The notes below the pieces were generated by a model that was not told where the DNA came from, did no database searches, and worked only from the letters and a program-made list of their open reading frames with translations. A stretch of DNA of 7,859 nucleotides from an uncultured Lachnospiraceae bacterium (GTDB lineage: Bacteria; Bacillota; Clostridia; Lachnospirales; Lachnospiraceae): positions 1-7,859 of the forward strand of contig CAUCOL010000076.1 of assembly GCA_958444395.1 (NCBI GenBank). Reading direction: 5' to 3'. Below are positions 1-5,973 of this stretch, in pieces (position 1 is the stretch's first letter; every line of letters begins with the position of its first letter). A program made the translations under genes and the position numbers.

Positions 1-1
1 C

Positions 2-256
2 ATGGTTGCAGAAATCGTATGTGTGGGAACAGAACTTCTGCTGGGAGATATCGTGATTTCCGTAGAACGTGCCCGAGAGCAGGCAAAAGAATATGGTCAC
101 TCCTTAAAGCGGGAAATGTGCTTTCTGACGGCACACAGCATGCTTCATCTGTTTGGCTATGACCACATGGAGGATCAGGAGCGTCTGGAAATGGAGCGCA
201 AGCAGGAGCAGATCCTGCAGACACTTGGTATCACGCGCGATGAAGCCTGTCAATAA
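2..256 (+). CDS. ybeY: Chimeric frame: CinA N-terminus joined to C-terminal half of YbeY endoribonuclease
   Basis: The 84-residue product opens with [18 protein letters not shown], which reads as the start of CinA (molybdopterin-binding-like/nicotinamide-nucleotide amidohydrolase family), where VNTN would normally follow. From about residue 18 it switches to the C-terminal part of YbeY, the metal-dependent endoribonuclease needed for 16S rRNA 3' maturation. The YbeY zinc motif H-x3-H-x5-H is intact as H45, H49 and H55 in [12 protein letters not shown], followed by a typical charged C-terminal helix. YbeY is normally about 150-170 residues, so its N-terminal half, including a conserved upstream arginine, is absent. 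As written the product would be neither a working CinA nor a full YbeY. The ATG is at the second base, so no ribosome binding site can be judged. The frame ends in TAA, 58 bases before the flippase gene. The family assignments come from motif recognition and are firm for YbeY and good for CinA. Whether the fusion exists in the cell is doubtful. Confidence 0.8.
   Translation: MVAEIVCVGTELLLGDIVISVERAREQAKEYGHSLKREMCFLTAHSMLHLFGYDHMEDQERLEMERKQEQILQTLGITRDEACQ
32..55 (+). other. Junction word shared by cinA and ybeY (possible false join or recombination point)
   Basis: These 24 bases encode ELLLGDIV. CinA proteins commonly begin with [14 protein letters not shown], and YbeY proteins commonly carry [12 protein letters not shown] just before the histidine motif. 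One DNA word could therefore serve both genes, and the reading frame stays open across it. The upstream side (residues 1-10) fits only CinA and the downstream side (from I19-S20) fits only YbeY. That the shared word is the crossover point is inferred from remembered family consensus, not from an alignment. Confidence 0.6.
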
Positions 257-314
257 TACATTCGATCCATTATGGATCCATTTGTGCCAAAGAAAATAAA
301 AGGAGACACATTTT

Positions 315-1961
315 ATGGAAACCGAAACAAAAACAAAAAGTGCCGCCGGCGGCTTTTTAAAGCAGGGCAGCATTCTTGCAGTTGCTTCGATCCTGGTTCG
401 TATGATCGGACTGGTCTATCGTATTCCGATGGTCAATATCATCGGTGATGAAGGAAATGGAATCTATTCGGCTGCATTTGAGATATATAATATTCTGCTG
501 ATTATATCATCCTATGGCATGCCGATGGCGGTATCCAAGATGGTATCTGCAAAATGCGTCAACCGCCGTTACCGGGAAGCCTACCAGATCTTCCGCTGTT
601 CGATGATCTTTTCCATCTGCACTGGCGGTATTGCGTCTTTATTTGTATTTTTCGGAGCAGACTGGCTCGAGAAGAATTTCTTTGAAAGTTTTGAGGGGAT
701 TGCAATTCCTCTTCGTGTTCTTGCTCCTACGATATTCATAGTAGCTGTTATGGGAACGCTTCGAGGACTGTTCCAGGGACGTAAGACGATGCTTCCAACG
801 GCAATCTCACAGATCATCGAGCAGATCGTCAATGCCTTTGTCAGTGTATCGGCTGCTTATTTTCTGATGCGGGCACACAGTGCATCTCCCAAATTATCAG
901 CCTGGGGTGCTGCCGGTGGTACGCTTGGTACCTGTCTGGGCGCAGTCAGCGCACTGATCCTTCTGATATTGATCTATATGATGTACCGTCCGGTTATGAA
1001 GAAACAGCAGCGGCGTGATCATGCTTCCAGGAAAGATCCGCTGTCACAGACCTATAAGCTGATCCTGATGACAGCGATTCCGATCATTTTAAGCCAGACG
1101 GTATATCAGCTCAGCGGTATTATTGATGTTTCCATGATCAATGCGATCCTGAAAGGCAAGGGCTTTTCCGGAGAACAGATCAGCAGCTGGCAGGGAATTT
1201 ACAGCACAAAATATCGTCTGCTGGTCAGTGTACCGATCGCTGTATCCACTGCGATCGCTTCTTCGATGATTCCGAGTCTGGTCGCTTCTTTTGTCGGAAA
1301 GGAGACCGAACAGATCCACAGCAAGGTAAATATGGCAGTGAAGTTTAATATGATCATTGCCTTTCCATCCGCTGTGGGCATGGCGGTACTGGCAGAACCG
1401 ATCATCCGTACCTTATTCCCGACGACGAATTATCAGATGGGAAGCATGATGATGATTCTCGGTTCCAGCTGTATTATTTTCTATGCATTGTCAACGGTAA
1501 CCAGCGGTGTACTGCAGAGTATCGATCAGATGCGCCTGCCGGTACTGCATTCCCTAATCTCCCTGATCGTGCATATTCTGCTGGTCTGGATACTGATGTC
1601 CTTTACCGACCTGGGTGTATATGCCCTGGTTGTCGGAAATGTAACATATCCTCTGCTCGTCTGCTATCTGAACGGACGATCTGTGCATAAGTATCTGGGC
1701 TTTGCGCAGGAAGTGACAAAATGCTTCTGCATCCCATTCCTGGCTTCCGTGATCATGGGAGCGATCACATATATCGTTTATGCAGGTGTTCATTTTATCA
1801 CAAAGAGTTTTGCTATTTCTCTGCTGCCGGCACTGGCAGCAGCGGTGATCGTCTATTTCCTTCTTGTTTTGAAGATGAAATGTCTGACGAGAGAAGAATT
1901 ATATGAATTTCCATTTGGAAGAAAAATGTCTGTACTGGCAGACAAGCTCCATTTATTATAG
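315..1961 (+). CDS. SpoVB/YtgP-type MOP-superfamily lipid flippase (polysaccharide biosynthesis protein)
   Basis: A 548-residue integral membrane protein of the MOP (MATE/MurJ/Wzx) exporter superfamily. It is closest in character to SpoVB, YtgP and MurJ-type flippases, which move undecaprenyl-linked precursors such as lipid II across the cytoplasmic membrane. The family's N-terminal block is clear (GGFLKQGSILAVASILVRMI, then GLVYRIP and GNGIYSAAFEIY around residues 12-58). So is the diagnostic RGLFQGRKTMLPTAISQIIE block at 150-169. About 14 hydrophobic segments can be drawn, at roughly 16-38, 50-72, 96-115, 133-155, 160-185, 197-224, 250-276, 301-325, 341-362, 374-396, 403-428, 432-452, 470-492 and 498-520. 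A basic cytoplasmic loop (229-241, KKQQRRDHASRKD) separates the two lobes. Length is normal for the family. The start has a good ribosome binding site (AAAAGGAGA, 297-305) about 9 bases upstream. The SNF2 gene follows after 36 bases without a terminator, so they probably share a message. Whether the substrate is lipid II, a spore-specific lipid or a polysaccharide unit cannot be told. Confidence 0.9.
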   Translation: METETKTKSAAGGFLKQGSILAVASILVRMIGLVYRIPMVNIIGDEGNGIYSAAFEIYNILLIISSYGMPMAVSKMVSAKCVNRRYREAYQIFRCSMIFSICTGGIASLFVFFGADWLEKNFFESFEGIAIPLRVLAPTIFIVAVMGTLRGLFQGRKTMLPTAISQIIEQIVNAFVSVSAAYFLMRAHSASPKLSAWGAAGGTLGTCLGAVSALILLILIYMMYRPVMKKQQRRDHASRKDPLSQTYKLILMTAIPIILSQTVYQLSGIIDVSMINAILKGKGFSGEQISSWQGIYSTKYRLLVSVPIAVSTAIASSMIPSLVASFVGKETEQIHSKVNMAVKFNMIIAFPSAVGMAVLAEPIIRTLFPTTNYQMGSMMMILGSSCIIFYALSTVTSGVLQSIDQMRLPVLHSLISLIVHILLVWILMSFTDLGVYALVVGNVTYPLLVCYLNGRSVHKYLGFAQEVTKCFCIPFLASVIMGAITYIVYAGVHFITKSFAISLLPALAAAVIVYFLLVLKMKCLTREELYEFPFGRKMSVLADKLHLL

Positions 1962-1997
1962 TATCACATCACATCGTATAGAATCCGGAGGGCGGAT

Positions 1998-4900
1998 ATG
2001 GAAAACGGAATGCAAAAGATCACAAGAGAAGCCATCAGACGACTGGCATCCTCTGAAACTATTTATTATCGCGGCATGCGATATTATGCAGCACATGCCG
2101 TTTCAAACGTTACCTGGAACGAGAACAGCCATCAGTATCGTGCCGTTGTCCGTGGCGGCAATCAGTATATCGTGACGATCCAGGGCGGACAGGACGCAGA
2201 GATCTGCTATACCTGTAACTGTCCTTCCCATGTAAAACAAAACGGCGCATGTAAGCATGTGGTCGCTGCGCTGCTATTTATTTCCGATTACCAGCAGAGA
2301 GAAAATGCCAGCCAGTCACTGGACTCCGAAGATAAAACAGCCTATCAGATCATCGAATACTTCCGCAAACGGGAATACCGCCGTCTGACTCCGCAGTATT
2401 ACCATCTGGGGCTGATGATCACGATTCCCTCTCTGTTGAAGAATCAGAACAGCAAGGCATTTGTGAGCTTTACTGCCGGTGCCGAGAAAATGTATAAAGT
2501 CGCCAATACACGCAAATTTATTGAAGACTATTATCAGGAAAATGATATCCAGCTGGGAAAACAGTTTCATTATGTTGCCGGAGAATGTGCCTTTGATGAA
2601 ACCTCTGCACAGGTCATGGATTATCTGACCGAGATCTATGAGATCCAGGAGACCCTGGGAAAGACCTACTATTCTAATCTTTTTAACCGCCAGGAGCTTG
2701 TATTATCCAAAAACATGCTGTTAAAGCTGCTCCAGCTGGCACCGGGACTGGACTGCCAGCTGACACTGTTTGGTAAAAACCTCGGACGCGTGCAGATCGT
2801 CTCCGGCAATCCGGATATTACACTGGATCTGCAGATGGAACAGGACAGCCTGCATCTGAAAAACGGTGGAGAGCATACGATGCACGCACTGACACAGGAT
2901 GGAACGATCCTGTTTTATCACGATACGATCTATCTGCCGACCCGGGAATACATTGGCAATCTGCTGCCTTTTTACTCCAGTATCTTTACCTCCCAGAAAA
3001 ATTTTCTGGATTTTCGTGGGGAAAATAAACGAAACTTTATCGAAAAGGTACTTCCCGTCATCAAGAAATCCATGCATGTGGAAGTGCCGCAGAAACTGCG
3101 GGAAAGCTATGTAGTAGAACCGCTGGTACCGAAACTGTATCTAGATATCAATCATTCCCGTAAAAAGTTCTGGATCAGTGCCAAGATTGAATTTACCTAT
3201 GGAAAATATGCGATCAATCCGCTGGCAGAAGAGCAATGGCATGAAAATGTGATCTTGGTGCGTGACCGAGAGGAAGAGGAAAACCTGACAAAACTTCTGT
3301 ATGATCTGCGTTTTAATGTCTATGAGGAGAACTTTCTTCTGAAAAATGAAGAAGACATTTTTGAATTGATGACCGATAAGGTACGTCTTCTGACAGAACA
3401 TTTCGACGTTTTTTATTCTAAGGAATATAAGACACTCAACGTCAAAAAGATCGGTACGATGTCCGCCAATATCCGCATCAATACTGATATTAATCTGCTG
3501 GAGCTTGATCTGGGCTATTCGCAGGTACCAAAAGAAGAACTGGAAGACTTCTTTAAGGCAATCCGTTTAAAACGCCGGTACTACCGCTTAAAGACGGGTG
3601 CCTTTATCGACCTGTCCAAAGAATCGGACAAGCTGCAAAATATACGCTGGATGCTGGAAAATGGGCAGTCCGATAAAGACGGTGTGGTCACCTTTCACAA
3701 AAGTGCCGCCTTTTATCTTGAAAACATCCTGCCGCATACCAGTCATATCAATAAAGAGGAAAGCTATCAGAAGCTGTTATATGATATGCGGCATCCGGAG
3801 ACTGTATCGTGTGATGTCCCGGAAATGGTACATGCATCCTTACGACCTTATCAGCAGGTCGGTTTTCAATGGCTGAGTACCCTGGCACATTATGATATGG
3901 GCGGGATTCTGGCAGATGATATGGGACTTGGTAAAACCCTGCAGTCTATCGTGTATATCTGCGCACATCCGGGTGAAAAAACGCTGATCGTGTGTCCGAC
4001 CTCTCTGGCATATAACTGGCAGGAGGAGTTTGAAAAATTTGCGCCGGATCTGCGTACCTGTATTATCCAGGGGACACCACAGGAAAGACAGGCTCTGATC
4101 CAGGCTCCGGAGGAAGACTATGATGTCTGGATCACAACCTATCCGCTGATCCGTAAAGACACCAAAAGTTATCTTGAACGCACCTACGATCATATGTTTA
4201 TTGATGAAGCACAGTTTATCAAAAACCCTTCCTCGCTGGGTGCCAAAGCAGTAAAAAGCGTCCATGCCCGTCATCGCTTTGCCCTGACCGGTACGCCGAT
4301 TGAAAATACTTTGTCCGAATTATGGTCTATCTTTGATTTTATCATGCCGGGCTTTTTCCCGAAATATGCCAAATTCTCGGATATGTATGAAAAACCGATC
4401 TTAAAGGAACAGAATGAAGACTGCATGAAAGAGTTGAAGCAGCGGATCCTTCCTTTCGTTCTGCGCCGTATGAAAAAGGAGGTCTTAAAGGATCTGCCGG
4501 ATAAGATTGAAACAAAACGTATGGCAGAAATGACATCCAAGCAGCAGAAGATCTATCTGTCCTATCTGTCCCGCATTCAGACAGAGATCAAAGAGCACGA
4601 CAGTATCAATTCCGGTCAGGAACGGATGCAGGTGCTTGCCGCTCTGACCCGTCTGCGGCAGATCTGCTGTCATCCGGCCACATTTATCGAAAACTACCAC
4701 GGTGGCAGCGGCAAGATGGATCTGTTGATGGAACAGCTCCCGGATATCCTCGCAGGCGGCCACAGTGTGATCATATTCTCCCAGTTTACGTCCATGCTGA
4801 ATCTGATCGCTGAGGCACTGGATCAGGAAGATATCGGATACTTTTATCTGTCCGGTGCAACCAAACCGGCAGAGCGGAAACAATACGTCAAAGAATTTAA

Positions 4901-5219
4901 CCAGGGCAGGGTGAAAGTCTTTCTGATCTCCCTAAAAGCAGGCGGTACCGGTCTGAACCTGACCGGCGCAGATACCGTGATCCATTTCGATCCGTGGTGG
5001 AATCCTGCCGTCGAAGAGCAGGCAACCGACCGTGCTTACCGTATCGGTCAGAAAAAGAAGGTACAGGTCATCAAGCTGATCATGAAGGATTCCATCGAAG
5101 AGAAGATCGATGCCCTTCAGAAACGCAAAAAGCAGCTTTCCGATAACGTCATCGATACCGGAGAGGTCTTTGTCAATCAGCTGACAAAAGAAGAACTTCT
5201 GGAGCTTTTCCAGTTATAA
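1998..5219 (+). CDS. SWIM zinc-finger SNF2/Rad54-family ATPase (DEAD/DEAH-type helicase)
   Basis: A 1073-residue Swi2/Snf2-class ATPase that would translocate on double-stranded DNA and remodel bound proteins. An N-terminal SWIM zinc finger has ligands C73, C75, C85 and H87 (CNCPSH...CKH) and probably binds DNA or protein. The long middle part (about 130-590) matches the position of the bacterial SNF2-associated region. The ATPase core follows: Q-motif-like LRPYQQVGFQWL from 615, Walker A DDMGLGKT with K646 and T647, Walker B DEAQ at 736-739, LTGTP at 763-767, IIFSQFTSML near 925-935, LISLKAGGTGLNLTGAD near 976-992, and QATDRAYRIGQ at 1008-1018 with arginine fingers R1012 and R1015. All motifs are intact. 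A GGAGG at 1987-1991, six bases before the ATG, supports the start. It lies downstream of the flippase in the same apparent transcript and ends at a terminator at 5221-5266. Stand-alone SWIM-SNF2 proteins are common in Firmicutes and their cellular job is poorly known. No nuclease, methylase or other defence partner is adjacent. Confidence 0.93.
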   Translation: MENGMQKITREAIRRLASSETIYYRGMRYYAAHAVSNVTWNENSHQYRAVVRGGNQYIVTIQGGQDAEICYTCNCPSHVKQNGACKHVVAALLFISDYQQRENASQSLDSEDKTAYQIIEYFRKREYRRLTPQYYHLGLMITIPSLLKNQNSKAFVSFTAGAEKMYKVANTRKFIEDYYQENDIQLGKQFHYVAGECAFDETSAQVMDYLTEIYEIQETLGKTYYSNLFNRQELVLSKNMLLKLLQLAPGLDCQLTLFGKNLGRVQIVSGNPDITLDLQMEQDSLHLKNGGEHTMHALTQDGTILFYHDTIYLPTREYIGNLLPFYSSIFTSQKNFLDFRGENKRNFIEKVLPVIKKSMHVEVPQKLRESYVVEPLVPKLYLDINHSRKKFWISAKIEFTYGKYAINPLAEEQWHENVILVRDREEEENLTKLLYDLRFNVYEENFLLKNEEDIFELMTDKVRLLTEHFDVFYSKEYKTLNVKKIGTMSANIRINTDINLLELDLGYSQVPKEELEDFFKAIRLKRRYYRLKTGAFIDLSKESDKLQNIRWMLENGQSDKDGVVTFHKSAAFYLENILPHTSHINKEESYQKLLYDMRHPETVSCDVPEMVHASLRPYQQVGFQWLSTLAHYDMGGILADDMGLGKTLQSIVYICAHPGEKTLIVCPTSLAYNWQEEFEKFAPDLRTCIIQGTPQERQALIQAPEEDYDVWITTYPLIRKDTKSYLERTYDHMFIDEAQFIKNPSSLGAKAVKSVHARHRFALTGTPIENTLSELWSIFDFIMPGFFPKYAKFSDMYEKPILKEQNEDCMKELKQRILPFVLRRMKKEVLKDLPDKIETKRMAEMTSKQQKIYLSYLSRIQTEIKEHDSINSGQERMQVLAALTRLRQICCHPATFIENYHGGSGKMDLLMEQLPDILAGGHSVIIFSQFTSMLNLIAEALDQEDIGYFYLSGATKPAERKQYVKEFNQGRVKVFLISLKAGGTGLNLTGADTVIHFDPWWNPAVEEQATDRAYRIGQKKKVQVIKLIMKDSIEEKIDALQKRKKQLSDNVIDTGEVFVNQLTKEELLELFQL

Positions 5220-5220
5220 G

Positions 5221-5266
5221 AAACTCTCCAGCCTACCATGTAATAGCCTGTTGGAAAGTTTTTTTT
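5221..5266 (+). terminator. Intrinsic terminator after the SNF2 gene
   Basis: Bases 5221-5232 pair with 5250-5261 in a 12-bp stem with one C-A mismatch and one G-T wobble. The loop is 17 bases, and a run of eight T follows and overlaps the stem end (5259-5266). It starts two bases after the helicase stop codon and separates the flippase-helicase transcript from the rplS promoter. Confidence 0.8.
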
Positions 5267-5276
5267 GGAAAAGGAC

Positions 5277-5305
5277 TTGCTTTAAAAAGACAGATATGAT
5301 ATGAT
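5277..5305 (+). promoter_or_regulatory. Sigma-A-type promoter of rplS
   Basis: A -35 box TTGCTT (5277-5282) and a -10 box TATGAT (5300-5305) are separated by exactly 17 bases in an A/T-rich spacer. The predicted transcript start is near 5312. It lies between the upstream terminator and the rplS leader, as expected for an independently transcribed, highly expressed ribosomal protein gene. Confidence 0.75.
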
Positions 5306-5311
5306 ATTATG

Positions 5312-5394
5312 GTTGTGAGTAGAGATATTCCTCTGTTACGGTTGCCAAAAGCACATAAGTATTAAGAATGTCAAAATAATAAGGAGGTCACATC
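5312..5394 (+). ncRNA. rplS 5' leader, candidate L19 autoregulatory leader RNA
   Basis: About 80 untranslated bases precede rplS. They can fold into a compact element: GGT 5311-5313 with GCC 5344-5346 at the base, GTGA 5315-5318 with TTAC 5336-5339 (one G-T pair), then AGAG 5321-5324 with CTCT 5331-5334 closing the six-base loop ATATTC. A perfect AAGGAGGT ribosome binding site (5381-5388) follows further down. Firmicutes rplS genes are known to carry an 'L19 leader' family thought to give feedback control by L19. Position, size and the ATATTCCTCTG...GTTGCC core fit what I remember of that family, but no covariance-model search was possible. Confidence 0.55.
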
Positions 5395-5739
5395 ATGAAC
5401 GATATTATCAAATCTATCGAAGAAGCACAGTTAAAAGAAGTAGCAGATTTCAGCACAGGTGATACCGTGCGCGTATTTGCAAAGGTTATCGAGGGTAACA
5501 GAGAGCGTATCCAGGTATACGAGGGAACTGTTATCAAGAGACAGAATGGTGGAGCAAGAGAAACATTTACAGTTAGAAAGTTCTCTAACGGTGTTGGTGT
5601 TGAGAAGACTTGGCCATTACATTCCCCAATCATCGACAAGATCGAAGTTGTACGTAAAGGTAAAGCAAGACGTGCGAAATTATTCTATCTTCGTGATCGT
5701 ATTGGTAAAGCAGCAAAGGTTAAAGAGATCGTTAAATAA
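5395..5739 (+). CDS. rplS: 50S ribosomal protein L19
   Basis: A 114-residue protein of the normal length for bacterial L19, which sits at the interface of the 30S and 50S subunits. Family landmarks are plain: the N-terminal helix [43 protein letters not shown], the [22 protein letters not shown] strand region with its basic surface, FPL-equivalent [39 protein letters not shown], and a lysine-rich C-terminus. The AAGGAGGT at 5381-5388, six bases before the ATG, fixes the start. Codon choice is visibly more biased than in neighbouring genes (many AGA, GTA, GCA and TTA codons), as expected for high expression. It has its own promoter, leader and terminator. In many bacteria rplS follows trmD in the rpsP-rimM-trmD cluster and may precede lepB. 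Here neither is adjacent. Confidence 0.98.
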   Translation: MNDIIKSIEEAQLKEVADFSTGDTVRVFAKVIEGNRERIQVYEGTVIKRQNGGARETFTVRKFSNGVGVEKTWPLHSPIIDKIEVVRKGKARRAKLFYLRDRIGKAAKVKEIVK

Positions 5740-5760
5740 TTTAATGACAAAAACTTTTGT

Positions 5761-5800
5761 ATCCTCGGAGTGGATCATAGATTCATTCCGGGGATTTTTT
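5761..5800 (+). terminator. Intrinsic terminator of rplS
   Basis: Bases 5761-5775 pair with 5781-5795 in an uninterrupted 15-bp stem (three G-T wobbles) with the five-base loop CATAG, then a T-run at 5795-5800. It begins 21 bases after the rplS stop. The A-rich stretch just upstream (5749-5753) could give weak termination in the other direction too, but no minus-strand gene points at it. Confidence 0.88.
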
Positions 5801-5803
5801 CGC

Positions 5804-5829
5804 ATTATAGGAAACTTGTTTCCTATAAT
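5804..5829. repeat. Perfect inverted repeat (11-bp stem, four-base loop)
   Basis: Bases 5804-5814 (ATTATAGGAAA) are the exact reverse complement of 5819-5829, with the loop CTTG. The T-run of the preceding terminator (5795-5800) can pair with an A-run at 5832-5837, which extends the structure across an asymmetric internal loop. No T-run follows the stem on the + strand, so it is not itself a standard terminator. It could be a transcript-end stabiliser, a dispersed palindromic repeat or a remnant of a small non-autonomous element. Confidence 0.7.
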
Positions 5830-5973
5830 ATAAAAAACGCTCCGCAGGGATGCGATCACCACGCAGAGAAGGCTCTATACGAAAAAAATGTAGATTCTGT
5901 GACTTCTATTGAGTTTTTCCGGTCATTATGATACCATAATTTAAGATATATATGCTTAGGAGGAAATAAAACA
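5830..5973 (+). other. Structured non-coding stretch upstream of the zinc-ribbon gene
   Basis: No gene is visible here. Bases 5843-5854 form a short perfect hairpin CGCA-GGGA-TGCG, whose GGGA loop fits the stable GNRA type. Further on, segments 5858-5880 and 5889-5904 are loosely complementary with bulges. Bases 5925-5940 form the palindrome ATTATG-N4-CATAAT. A TATGAT (5927-5932) and a CATAAT (5935-5940) are possible -10 boxes, but the only good -35-like hexamer, TTGAGT at 5909-5914, is 12 or 20 bases from them, so no promoter can be assigned with confidence. The next gene's ribosome binding site is AGGAGG at 5958-5963. The promoter of that gene must lie here if the rplS terminator works. Confidence 0.4.

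Noticed and set aside
2..256. A new small YbeY-like toxin or short ribonuclease
   Set aside because: The first 18 residues match CinA rather than a novel N-terminus. The switch falls in a word common to both families, so a chimera is far more likely than a new protein class.
1962..1997. Separate promoter for the SNF2 gene
   Set aside because: The 36-base gap has no paired -35/-10 boxes and no terminator before it. Co-transcription with the flippase is simpler.
1903..2175. Plus-strand frame bridging the flippase and SNF2 genes
   Set aside because: It crosses two well-supported genes and the spacer in a different frame, with no domain features.
3840..4274. Minus-strand open frame of 144 codons
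   Set aside because: It lies wholly opposite the SNF2 ATPase core, whose motifs are intact. The translation shows no domain and there is no convincing ribosome binding site.
4485..4883. Minus-strand open frame of 132 codons
   Set aside because: It is antisense to conserved SNF2 coding sequence and has no recognisable family features.
5284..5310. Short tandem-looking GATAT repeat before rplS
   Set aside because: It is explained by the promoter spacer and -10 region, and too short and imperfect to be a repeat element.
5459..5833. Plus-strand open frame of 124 codons overlapping rplS
   Set aside because: It is an out-of-frame shadow of rplS that runs through the rplS terminator hairpin. No ribosome binding site.
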